Assembly (NCBI GenBank): GCA_900319685.1
Contig: ONPI01000001.1
Coordinates: 1 to 38,809, forward strand
Reading direction: 5' to 3'
Length of the DNA: 38,809 nt
Source of the DNA: an uncultured Bacteroidales bacterium
GTDB taxonomy: Bacteria; Bacteroidota; Bacteroidia; Bacteroidales; UBA932
Shown: piece after piece, positions 9,601 to 18,000 of the stretch
Layout of the letters: each line of letters opens with the position of its first letter
How positions within the stretch are numbered: the first letter of the stretch is position 1
Translations under genes and position numbers: made by a program
The notes under the pieces: model-generated
Databases searched by the model: none
Told to the model about the DNA's origin: nothing
The model's input: only the letters and a program-made list of their open reading frames with translations

Positions 9601-9954
9601 GGCCAGTACGCCGAGCCATATTCGGTTTACTCTCCTTGGGTCCACAGGATCGACTTCAGCTACAAGCATGACTTCAAGGTGAACGTGGGCAAGACCACCA
9701 ACGTGCTCCAGCTCAGCCTTGACATGAAGAACGTCCTCAACTTCTTCAACTCACAGTGGGGTGTTTCCAAGTATCTGAACCCTGAAATCGGCTCCGAGGC
9801 CCGTATCCTCAAGTATGAAGGTGTCGATGCAGAAGGTTATCCTACCTTCTCCACTCCTGCTTCCATCAGCGGAAGCACCGAGACCTGGAAGCCTTACTAT
9901 GCCATCGGTCAGTGCTGGTACGCTTCTGTCGGTATCAAGTACTTCTTTAACTAA
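6655..9954 (+). CDS. Oar-like TonB-dependent outer membrane receptor
   Basis: 1099 residues. A Sec signal peptide ending AFA|Q (about residue 23) is followed by a CarboxypepD_reg/Cna-B-like domain (about 28-110, with GEPLAGAAVVA and GQYAINGMRVGG), a TonB plug (about 135-245, with NFTVDGANFNNNFG and EEMQVVIAPYDV) and a long 22-strand-type barrel ending in aromatic YASVGIKYFFN. The plug resembles the Oar subgroup of TonB-linked proteins rather than SusC, and no SusD gene follows. It should take up a large or complex ligand with energy from TonB-ExbBD. Its stop codon overlaps a possible ATG of the next gene, and a lipoprotein starts 21 nt later, so the two are almost certainly co-transcribed and probably work as a receptor and a surface capture protein. 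Confidence 0.9.
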   Translation: MVQLLKKGLAALAAIFAGVAAFAQVTTSSLAGRINDENGEPLAGAAVVAVHEPSGTQYAAVANGDGQYAINGMRVGGPYKVTISFLGYQTLEYTDVILQLAETYNLNATVNPDNEQLNSSIVMASPSSKFAVEKTGAATNINNSQITNLPTVSRSITDVTRLSPYGGNGMSFVGSDGRNANFTVDGANFNNNFGLSDNLPGGGSPISIDAIEEMQVVIAPYDVRQTNFIGGGVNAITKSGTNTIKGTAYIYHDNEFMHGDVVYGRDLISGDRPKDRSTTYGLTLGGPIIKNKLFFFVNYEMKNSPSVANRWRGSTNGVADPTGYVSRTKLSDLQRVSEFVKSKYGYDTGSWTDFPADISNRKLLARIDWNITDNHHLALRYNSTLNKNWIAPNATSMDGGTRSSYARTSQYSMSYANSMYSMNNKVDTWSFDLNSRLSDKLSNQFIATYSKIGDVRGSTSDEFPFIDIQDGTGNNGNYIALGYELFTWNNAVHNNTINVKDELNYYAGKHKVTGGFTYEYQMADNQYMRNGTGYYRYASVDDFINGATPEVVCLTYGYDGEAKPAARVRFSRPGVFLQDEWNPTQNLKLMAGIRADALLFNNADLMTNNAILAIDYYDGDGNVRNIDTGTWPKARVSISPRFGFSWDVLGDKSLKVRGGTGVFEGRIPLVFFTNMPTNSGMVQYQAQINAKNAAKNGFTMNEFAGGLVTEGGKATIAALQNKLASLGYPMSIKPEDGTAPSSISAVDPGFKMPQVWKTSLAIDYAFPTVFPLSITAEGIFNKTINAATMEDWSIKPVEGFARFNGVDNRPIFPSNPKTGSSAFVLSNTNKGYGWSGNVTINARPLENLSLMAAYTHTVSKEITGLPGSNAESAVAYVPTTAGINNIKLHNSQYVTPDRVIASATLHDLGGNHYSLIYEAWRGGFNYSYMLSNDMNGDGYAYDAIYIPTDDEVSSNQFRFVNADSRDRFMDYVHNSKFLSERQGQYAEPYSVYSPWVHRIDFSYKHDFKVNVGKTTNVLQLSLDMKNVLNFFNSQWGVSKYLNPEIGSEARILKYEGVDAEGYPTFSTPASISGSTETWKPYYAIGQCWYASVGIKYFFN

Positions 9955-9974
9955 TGCTTAATACGACAAAGATC

Positions 9975-11705
9975 ATGAAATTGAGATATATACTTGCAGC
10001 CCTTGCTGCTTCTATGTTCCTGATGGTCGGTTGCAACGAGGATGAAGAACTCGGAACCCTTGGCAGCATCCAGGTTTCCGACACCTATGTTTCCCTCCCT
10101 ATGTCCGGTGGCACCAAGACCGTAACGGTCAACGCTACCGATTCCTGGACCATCTCTTCCGATATTCCTGAATGGCTTACGGTTTCTCCTACCAGTGGTT
10201 CCGCCGGCCAGACTTCCATCACCATCTCCGCTCCTGAGACCATCTCCGGCAAGGGAGAGACCGAAATCGCCATCTCCTGCGGTGGCTACACCCAGTACAT
10301 CAATGTCATCCAGGGCCTCAAGGCTGCCGAGGATGCTACCTGCGCCAAGGTAAACGCCGGTCCGGAAGGCAAGACCTACCGTGTCACCGGAACCGTCACA
10401 GCAATCGCCAATACTGAATATGGCAATTTCTACATCAAAGACGATACAGGGGATCTCTATATCTACGGTGTCAAGAATGCCAGCGGCCAGTATCCTAAGG
10501 ATGCTTCCGGCGGTTGGGCAAGTTTCGGAATCGATGTAGCCGACGTGGTGACCATCGAAGGTCCTAAGAAGCTTTACAACGGTACCGTCGAGATCGTCGA
10601 TGCAGCGGTTGTCAAAGTCGTCAAGTCCCTCATCAAGCTCGAGGAAGGTGCTGTCAACGGTTTCGACGCTGCCGGCGGCGACTTCATCGTCAAGCTCGTC
10701 TGCAAGGGCAACGGTCCTACCATCAGCATCCCTGAGGATGCCAAGGATTGGGTCAGCGTTACCGGCGTAAGCCTTGTCAAGGACACTACTGTAATATCGT
10801 TCCACGTGGCTGAAAGCCAGCAGGAGGCTGCCCGTACGGCTGAGATCTCCTTCACTTCCGCTTCCGGCAAGTCCTCTTCCACCGTCACCTCTGTCGTCAG
10901 CCAGACCGGTCTGCAGGGAACCCTGACAAATCCGTTCACGATCGCCCAGGCCATCGAGTACTGCAAGACTCTCAGCGGTGAGAGTGCTTCCGAGTTCTAC
11001 GTGAAGGGCAAGGTTTCCGCAGTCCTTTACACATTCAACGCTTCTAAGGGCGTCGGTACATTCTGGCTTTCCGATGACGGTGTCGCACATGGTGTGACCG
11101 GTGACAAGAAGTCTACCACCGATCCGGATCATGATTTCGAGTGCTACAGTGTGTACTGGTTCGGTAACAAGCCATGGGCCGAAGGAAATGCTCAGATCGC
11201 TGTCGGTGACGAAGTTATCGTCCACGGCAAGCTTACCATCTACAACGGTGTCTGCGAGACTTCCAGCAAGAAGGCGTATGTTTACGAAATCAATGGTGTC
11301 ACCACCGATGCCAACGGTGTCGGTAACGTGAACAATCCGTTCAACGTAGCCGGTGCTGCTGCTTGCATCGAAGCCGGCTGCCAGAACGATGTTTGCGTAA
11401 AGGGCAAGGTTTCCGCCATCCTTTACACATTCAGCGCTTCTTACGGATACGGTACATTCTGGATTTCAGATGACGGCGTCGCTTACGGCGTGTCTGCGGA
11501 CAAGAAGAAGACCACCGATCCTGAGCACGATTTCGAGTGCTACAGCGTGTACTGGCTCGGCAACAAGCCTTGGGTCGAAGGTGACGGCCAGGTCGCTATC
11601 GGCGATGATGTCATCGTCCGCGGTCTGCTGACCAAGTACGGCTCGATCTACGAGACTTCAAGCAAGAAGGCTTACGTGTATTCCCTCAACGGAAAGACAG
11701 AGTAA
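9975..11705 (+). CDS. Surface lipoprotein with BACON and three OB-fold-like domains
   Basis: 576 residues from ATG 9975, which gives the type II signal MKLRYILAALAASMFLMVGC (Cys20). The ATG at 9954 would put seven residues in front of it. Domains in order: BACON (about 33-112, with PEWLTVSPTSGSAG); an OB-fold-like DUF5689/DUF6359-type domain (about 115-220, GKTYRVTGTVTAI, NFYIKDDTGDLYIYG); a second BACON-like domain (about 222-315); then two close copies of another OB-fold-like module, both with VKGKVSA, TFW.SDDGVA and DFECYSVYW. The module pair is a recent tandem duplication. Domain assignments are from motif memory. The lipoprotein likely presents a ligand to the preceding receptor; ligand unknown. 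A perfect hairpin terminator follows. Confidence 0.8.
   Translation: MKLRYILAALAASMFLMVGCNEDEELGTLGSIQVSDTYVSLPMSGGTKTVTVNATDSWTISSDIPEWLTVSPTSGSAGQTSITISAPETISGKGETEIAISCGGYTQYINVIQGLKAAEDATCAKVNAGPEGKTYRVTGTVTAIANTEYGNFYIKDDTGDLYIYGVKNASGQYPKDASGGWASFGIDVADVVTIEGPKKLYNGTVEIVDAAVVKVVKSLIKLEEGAVNGFDAAGGDFIVKLVCKGNGPTISIPEDAKDWVSVTGVSLVKDTTVISFHVAESQQEAARTAEISFTSASGKSSSTVTSVVSQTGLQGTLTNPFTIAQAIEYCKTLSGESASEFYVKGKVSAVLYTFNASKGVGTFWLSDDGVAHGVTGDKKSTTDPDHDFECYSVYWFGNKPWAEGNAQIAVGDEVIVHGKLTIYNGVCETSSKKAYVYEINGVTTDANGVGNVNNPFNVAGAAACIEAGCQNDVCVKGKVSAILYTFSASYGYGTFWISDDGVAYGVSADKKKTTDPEHDFECYSVYWLGNKPWVEGDGQVAIGDDVIVRGLLTKYGSIYETSSKKAYVYSLNGKTE
10929..11333 (+). repeat. Tandem duplicated domain, copy 1
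   Basis: Begins at the NPF motif and runs about 135 codons. It shares long nearly identical stretches with copy 2, for example GATTTCGAGTGCTACAG at both places. Confidence 0.8.
11334..11702 (+). repeat. Tandem duplicated domain, copy 2
   Basis: Second copy of the NPF...YVYxLNG module, slightly shorter because it ends the protein. Both copies keep the KKAYVY ending. Confidence 0.8.
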
Positions 11706-11728
11706 TACTAGCTGAATTAATATGAATC

Positions 11729-11752
11729 AGGCCGGCTCACACGAGCCGGCCT
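11729..11752. terminator. Intrinsic terminator after the receptor/lipoprotein operon
   Basis: Perfect 10-bp stem AGGCCGGCTC/GAGCCGGCCT with a 4-nt loop, followed on the plus strand by the T-rich ATTTCATTATTCTTTCTT. It also lies 7 bp past the end of the convergent ORF6N gene and may serve both. Confidence 0.85.
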
Positions 11753-11758
11753 ATTTCA

Positions 11759-12310
11759 TTATTCTTTCTTGGTTCTTCTAATGGTCTTGGTCAGTTTTAA
11801 CGCCATAAGATTGACCTCGATTGAGAACTCTTCTTCAGAGACAGACAGGTCTTCAGAAAGCAATTTCGATAATAATGAGCCGGACTTTTCTCCCAATTGT
11901 TTCCGTTTAATATCATCAGACTCTTGAGAGATCATACTCACAGTCCTGCTTAACTCTCTCATATTGGCATACGCTTCGATAATCTTGAGAGTAGCTTGAG
12001 TCGCTTTATCGCTTCTGAGGATTGTCGCTAGCATATACAATCCCTTTTCCGTAAAGGCTTTCGGTGCATATCTTGATTTCGGATTATTGGTTTTGCGGTC
12101 ATTATTTTTGACCGCAAAACCGGTATCTTTATCAAGAGTAATGACATACCCTTCAGGAAACTTGTCGGGATTGTTTTTGACCGCTTGGTTTATATGCTTG
12201 GTCTCAACTCCATATAGCATGGCTACATCGCGGTCAATCAATACAGGCATTCCGTCAACATCAATCATCCGATTGATGATTTCATTACTTGATGTGTCAT
12301 TTGTTTTCAT
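11759..12310 (-). CDS. ORF6N domain-containing protein
   Basis: 183 residues. The N-terminal ORF6N domain is recognised by IDVDGMPVLIDRDVAMLYGV and, further on, NPDKFPEGYVI, then a KAFTEKGLYMLATIL segment. ORF6N/KilA-N proteins are DNA-binding proteins of phages and mobile elements, also common in Bacteroidetes chromosomes near restriction and accessory genes. The C-terminal 70 residues are charged and helical. Codons and base composition are markedly more AT-rich than in neighbouring cysS and the lipoprotein gene, suggesting horizontal arrival. It begins 36 bp downstream of the cysS stop on the same strand. Confidence 0.85.
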   Translation of the reverse strand: MKTNDTSSNEIINRMIDVDGMPVLIDRDVAMLYGVETKHINQAVKNNPDKFPEGYVITLDKDTGFAVKNNDRKTNNPKSRYAPKAFTEKGLYMLATILRSDKATQATLKIIEAYANMRELSRTVSMISQESDDIKRKQLGEKSGSLLSKLLSEDLSVSEEEFSIEVNLMALKLTKTIRRTKKE

Positions 12311-12346
12311 AGTTAAGGGTTGTTGAAAAAAAGTGGTTGATTGTTG

Positions 12347-13873
12347 TCATTCCAGCGTCCACTCGGCGCCGTCCTTGGTGTCCTTGACGGTTATGCCGAG
12401 CGCTTTGAGATGGTCGCGGATGGCATCGCTGGCAGCCCAGTCCTTGGCAGCCTTCGCCTTGGCACGGTCCTCGAGAACCATTTCCATCAGTCCGGCGACG
12501 ACATCACGTCCCTTTCCGGACTCGGCGGCAGATTCATCCCTGAGCCCGAGTACACCGAATACTATGTCGTCGAACAGCCTGAGGAGGGCCTGCAGGTCGT
12601 TCCCGGTGAGCTTGGCCCCGGCCTTGGCGGAATTGATGATCCTGACCGCATCGAATATATGAGCCACGGCGACCGGAGTGTTGAGGTCGTCGCAAAGAGC
12701 TTCATAGACACCGTTGAATATTCCCTTGATCTCTTCGGAATCGGCGCAGCAAGTCTCAGGCGCGACCTCGACCGTATCTTCGCCATAAGGCTTCTCCTGC
12801 CTTGTGACCCCGCACATCGCACACAGGTCCTTGTATGCCTGCATGATCCTCTTCAGTCCTTTCTCTGCACCCTGAAGGGCCTCGTTGCTGAAGTCCAGGG
12901 TGCTGCGGTAATGAGCCTGGAGGATGAAGAAGCGCACCGTCATCGGGGAATACGCCTGCGAAAGCTTCGGATGGTTCCCGGAGAACAGTTCGGGCAGGGT
13001 GATGAAGTTCCCCAGTGACTTGCCCATCTTCTGGCCGTTGATGGTGATCATGTTGTTGTGCACCCAGTAACGGACGCCCTGCGTTCCTCTCCATGCAACG
13101 TTCTGGGCTATCTCGCATTCGTGGTGGGGGAACATAAGGTCCATTCCTCCTCCGTGGATGTCGAAATCGCTGCCCAGGTATTTCTCGCCCATTACGGAAC
13201 ACTCGAGATGCCAGCCCGGGAAACCTTCGCTCCAGGGACTCGGCCAGTGCATTATATGCTCCGGTTCGGCCTTCTTCCAGAGGGCGAAATCATAAGGAGC
13301 CCTCTTGTCGCCCTGCCCGTCCAGTGCCCTGGTCCCTTCGAGGGTGTCGTCCAGGGTACGGCCGGAAAGGACACCGTAGTGGTGGTCCCGGTTGTATTTC
13401 TCAACGTCGAAATATACCGATCCGTTGGAGATGTATGCATATCCTGCATCGAGTATCCTCTTTATGGTCTCGATCTGCTCGATGATGTGGCCTGACGCCC
13501 TCGGCTCGATGGACGGGGGAGCGACGTTCAGAAGACGCATGGCCTCGTGGTACCGGAAGGTATATGTCTGGACCACCTCCATCGGCTCCAGCTGTTCCAG
13601 CCTGGCTTTCTTGGAGATCTTGTCCTCACCTTCGTCGGCATCGTGTTCCAGATGCCCCACGTCAGTGATGTTGCGCACGTAACGTACCTTGTATCCCAGA
13701 TGCTTGAGGAGCTTGAACAGCACGTCGTAAGTCACACCGGGACGGGCGTGGCCCAGGTGAGCGTCGCCGTAAACGGTAGGTCCGCAGACGTACATTCCGG
13801 CATGGCCTTTCTGGATAGGAACGAAAAGTTCTTTCTTCCTGGAAAGTGTATTTGTCAAGTATAAGTCTCTCAT
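12347..13873 (-). CDS. cysS: Cysteinyl-tRNA synthetase
   Basis: 508 residues, class I synthetase that charges tRNA-Cys. Seen: zinc ligand Cys30 in YVCGPTVYG, the HIGH signature as H39-L-G-H42, further zinc ligands in HLECSVMG and HHECEIAQ, and the KMSKS loop as KMGKS within [13 protein letters not shown]. The C-terminal helical anticodon-binding region is present. It lies 21 bp downstream of the barrel protein gene and is probably the last essential gene of a minus-strand operon that includes purL. Confidence 0.97.
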   Translation of the reverse strand: MRDLYLTNTLSRKKELFVPIQKGHAGMYVCGPTVYGDAHLGHARPGVTYDVLFKLLKHLGYKVRYVRNITDVGHLEHDADEGEDKISKKARLEQLEPMEVVQTYTFRYHEAMRLLNVAPPSIEPRASGHIIEQIETIKRILDAGYAYISNGSVYFDVEKYNRDHHYGVLSGRTLDDTLEGTRALDGQGDKRAPYDFALWKKAEPEHIMHWPSPWSEGFPGWHLECSVMGEKYLGSDFDIHGGGMDLMFPHHECEIAQNVAWRGTQGVRYWVHNNMITINGQKMGKSLGNFITLPELFSGNHPKLSQAYSPMTVRFFILQAHYRSTLDFSNEALQGAEKGLKRIMQAYKDLCAMCGVTRQEKPYGEDTVEVAPETCCADSEEIKGIFNGVYEALCDDLNTPVAVAHIFDAVRIINSAKAGAKLTGNDLQALLRLFDDIVFGVLGLRDESAAESGKGRDVVAGLMEMVLEDRAKAKAAKDWAASDAIRDHLKALGITVKDTKDGAEWTLE

Positions 13874-13894
13874 ATCCGATGATGTTTTTTCTAT

Positions 13895-15040
13895 CTATCT
13901 TACCATCCTCCCGTAGAGGTTGAATAACAGTCCGCAGTTGATGCTCAGCGGCCCGGCGATTTCATCCACATCCGACTTGGCTACATACAGCTTCAAGCGA
14001 ATGCTGTTCTCGCCGTAGTTCCGTCCGTCCCAGCCGAAGCTGTAGTTTCTCGCAAGTTTCAGGTCCACGTTGACCCCTGCCAGGTACCTGAAACCGTCGA
14101 TATTCTCCGTGACATCCTTCTCCTTCTGGTATTCCCTGTCCAGTTCGACGTTCATTCCTCCGATGCCTACCATCGGAGCTATGGCCAGGTGGGCGTTGTC
14201 CACTATGGCGAAGCCCAGGGACAAGTCGACGAGCATTCCGTGGCAGTCCCAGTCTTTCCCCCAGGTATGTTGGATGTCATTATACTCGTCGCTGTAAGCC
14301 ACACTCTTCCTGAGACCTCCCAGATATCTTCCGAAGGAGATGTCCCAGTTGGTGCGCAGCCTCTTGAAGGAATACTCCATTCCGAGCAGGAGTCCCAACT
14401 GCGGCCCCAGGTAGGAAGCCGCTTCTCCCGCAAGGAATTCACCATACGGGCCGAGATGGTACCCGAAACCGCTGTTGCGGAAGCGGATGACAGGCTCGTT
14501 TATCCCTTCCGGATATTTGCCCAGTTCGTCGTGGATACGTTTACTGTATTCCTCTATGACTTCGGCATCGAGTCCCTGGCTGCATTTGGCCCTGTATTCA
14601 TTGATCTCGTTGGTGAGATTCTTCTCGTAGAAGCTTATCAGGTTTGACGGGAACACGAATGATTCCCCGTTCTCGAACCTGTCCTGCAGCTTCCTGCGGT
14701 TCAGCTCGGCTATGTCGAAGGCCACCTGATGGTATTTCAGGGTCAGTTCGGTTGCCCTTCCGGTCCTTATCCACGAATTCACCCTGTCCATCTTTGCCAA
14801 GGAATACAAAGTCTGGTACCGGAGGTTCCCGAAGCGGAGTAAAGTATCCTTGTACGCTATCCCGTATTCCATGGAAGACGAAACCATAGGATCGTCGGTC
14901 CACATGTCCCTGATGGTGAAATCCTTGAAAGTCAGAGGCCCTTCGTTCCAGTAGCGGAAACTCTCGTCATAGCTTTGTGCCCTCAGCACCGCGGGGATGA
15001 TGAGGGACAGGAAGAATATGATGGAAAGGTGGCGTTTCAT
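13895..15040 (-). CDS. Exported protein: degenerate DUF922-like domain plus C-terminal beta-barrel
   Basis: 381 residues from ATG 15040, chosen because it gives the signal peptide MKRHLSIIFFLSLIIPAVLRAQ. Residues about 25-160 resemble DUF922 proteins: a FKDFTIRDMW start, an SWIRTG segment, and YHQVAFDIAELNRRKLQD where active members have HEQ.HFDIAE. The metal-binding HExxH-type residues are not conserved. Residues about 185-381 are glycine/aromatic-rich alternating strands typical of an outer membrane barrel, ending LLFNLYGRMVR. The gene starts 8 bp after the purL stop. It could be a catalytically dead protease-like domain on a barrel. Family assignment of the N-terminal half is inference. 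Confidence 0.6.
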   Translation of the reverse strand: MKRHLSIIFFLSLIIPAVLRAQSYDESFRYWNEGPLTFKDFTIRDMWTDDPMVSSSMEYGIAYKDTLLRFGNLRYQTLYSLAKMDRVNSWIRTGRATELTLKYHQVAFDIAELNRRKLQDRFENGESFVFPSNLISFYEKNLTNEINEYRAKCSQGLDAEVIEEYSKRIHDELGKYPEGINEPVIRFRNSGFGYHLGPYGEFLAGEAASYLGPQLGLLLGMEYSFKRLRTNWDISFGRYLGGLRKSVAYSDEYNDIQHTWGKDWDCHGMLVDLSLGFAIVDNAHLAIAPMVGIGGMNVELDREYQKEKDVTENIDGFRYLAGVNVDLKLARNYSFGWDGRNYGENSIRLKLYVAKSDVDEIAGPLSINCGLLFNLYGRMVR

Positions 15041-15047
15041 AAGGTTG

Positions 15048-18000
15048 TCATTTGAAATACCTGACTGCATTTTCGAACAAAGGCTGCTCCTTGTCGGCCT
15101 CGATGTTCTTCATCAGGTTATCCTCGTATCTCTCCGAATGGCCCATCTTTCCGAGTATATGTCCGTCCGGGCTGATGATGCCTTCGATGGCATAGTAGGA
15201 ACCGTTAGGGTTGTAAGGCGACTCCATGGTAGGCTCGTCCGTGATAGGATCCACGTACTGGAAGGCGACCTGGCCGTTTGCGAACAGCTCCCGGGCCATC
15301 TCCTCGCTGACCACGAACTTGCCTTCCCCGTGGCTTACCGGGATGGTGTGCTCGTCGCCTATGGACATCCCTCGAAGCCAAGGGGAGTTCGTAGTAGCCA
15401 CCCTCGTGGTGACCATCTGCGAAACATGCCGGTTGATGTCGTTGCGGAACAGGGTAGGCGAATGCCTGTCAACCTTTCCGCCCGTGCCGTATGGAAGCAG
15501 CCCTGACTTGACCAGGGCCTGGAATCCGTTGCATATTCCGAGAATCAGTCCGTCCCGGGCGACAAGCCTCTCGATGGCAGACCTGATCTCCTCGTTGTTC
15601 AGGACGTTGGCAATGAACTTGCCGCTTCCGTCAGGCTCATCTCCGGCGGAGAATCCACCAGAAAGCATCAGGATCTGGCAATTGTCGATGTTCTCCCGCA
15701 TCTCGGCGATGGAATCGAAGACGTCCTGGTCGGTCAGGTTCCTGAATACCGTGGTCCTGACCTCCGCACCTGCCTTCCTGAATGCTTTGGCGGTATCGTA
15801 GTCGCAGTTGGTGCCCGGGAATACAGGCAGGTACGCGACGACCTTGTCCACCTTCGGACCTTTGTATTCGAGATCCGCTTTCTTTGCCTTGAAAGGCTTG
15901 ACTCCCTCCATGCCGCGAGGCAGGAGACGCTTTGAATCAGCCTCGCTGGAATCCGGATAGACTCTCCGGAACAGGGAAGCGTTGAAATCCATGAGTTCGA
16001 ATATCGAAACGGACACTCCGTTCACCCGGACGTTGCCGTCTTCTCCCGAAGTGACTTCGCCGAGATAAACGGCATTCTCGAAATCGAAATCCCCGTCAGT
16101 CTCGACCACTATCGAACCATAGCCGAGGTTGAAAAGGTCTTCCTCGGACACCTTGACGTCGAAGCCGAAAGCGTTGCCGAAGCTCATCTTGCACAAGGCC
16201 TCAGCCACTCCACCGAACCCGACTGCCCAGGCGGCCACGATGGTTCCGTCCTCGATCTTTTCACGGATATGGTTCCAGTTCTTCTTGAGCTGCGCGACGT
16301 TCGGCATCCTGTTGTCCAGCGGGTTGTGGCGTACCAGGTACAGTTTGTCGCCCTCCCATTTCATCTCAGGAGAGATCACGTTCGATGCCTTTACCGGGGT
16401 AATGCCGAATGCAATCAGGGTAGGAGGTACGTTGATAGGACCGTTCTCGGTTTCGAACGAGCCGCTCATGGAATCCTTGCCTCCGATCGAAGCAAGACCG
16501 AACTCTTCCTGCATCTTCAGGGCACCCAGTAGGGCGGCGGCAGGCTTGCCCCAGACCTTCGGGTCGGAGTTCATCCTCTCGAAATATTCCTGGCAGGAGA
16601 AACGCATCGTCTCCCAGTTGCCGCCCGCGGCAACGACCTTGCTGCAAGCTTCCACGAAGGAATATGCCGCACCGTGATAAGGGCTCCATTCGCAGAGGTC
16701 GGGATTGAATCCGAAAGCCATCATGCTGGCAGTGTCGGTATATCCCTTTACCGGCAGCTTCTGTACGGAAACCTGCGTCTCGGTGGCTTGGAGTTCGCCT
16801 CCGAAAGGCATCAGCACGGTCGAACGGCCGATCGTGGAGTCGAACATCTCGACCAAGCCCTTCTGGCAGGTGACGTTAGGGTCCTGGAGGTTGGCGAACA
16901 ACTTCTCCTTCAGGTTCTTCCCAGGAACATCGCGGTAGAAAGGATCCGTGTCTTCCACCTTGCCGATGACCGCCTTGGAATAGTGACGGGCTCCGGCGCT
17001 GTCGATGAAGCTGCGCTTCAGATCCACCGCGAGAATGTCCTTGTAGAACATCCTCATCCTCTGGGTATCAGTTACTTCCGCGACATGGGTCACCTCGATG
17101 TTCTCCTCGTGGCAATACTTCTTGAAGGCTTCCTCGTCCTTGGCCTCCACGACCACGGCCATTCGCTCCTGGGACTCGCTGATAGCGAGTTCGGTTTCGT
17201 TCATGCCGCTGTATTTGACAGGCACCCTGTCCAGCCAGATGTCCAGTCCGTCCGTCAGCTCGCCGATGGCAACGCTGACTCCACCTGCTCCGAAATCGTT
17301 GGATTTCTTGATCAGGCGGGTGACCTCCGGCCTGCGGAACAGCCTTTCAAGCTTGCGTTCCTCAGGAGCGTTTCCCTTCTGTACCTCGCTTCCGCAAGTC
17401 TCGAGGGACTCCTCGGTGTGTTCCTTGGATGAGCCAGTGGCTCCGCCGATACCGTCCCTGCCGGTACGGCCGCCGAGCATCAGCACGACGTCTCCCGGTG
17501 CAGGGCTTTCCCTTCTCACGTCTGCGGCCTTCACAGCTCCCACGACAGCTCCAACCTCCATCCTCTTGGCGGTGTAGCCTTCGTGGAATATTTCCCTGAC
17601 GTGGGTGGTCGCAAGGCCGATCTGGTTGCCGTAGCTGGAATATCCCTGTGCGGCCTTGCGGGTGATGACTTTCTGTGGCAGCTTGCCCGGAATCGTCTCT
17701 GAGACAGGCTTGTATATGTCGCCGGCTCCGGTAACGCGCATTGCCTGGTAGACATAGGACCTTCCGGAAAGCGGGTCCCTGATCGCACCTCCCAGGCATG
17801 TGGCGGCGCCTCCGAACGGCTCGATCTCGGTAGGGTGGTTGTGGGTCTCATTCTTGAATTGTAACAACCATTTTTCTACAACCCCATCCACATCGACGTC
17901 TATGAATATGCTGCAGGCATTGTTTTCTTCGCTGACTTCAAGGTTGTCGAGCTTGCCTTCTTTCCGGAGATATCTTGCCCCGATCGTGGCCATATCCATC

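Noticed and set aside
9951..11225. 424-codon open frame on the minus strand
   Set aside because: It is antisense to the BACON/OB-fold lipoprotein and is low in complexity.
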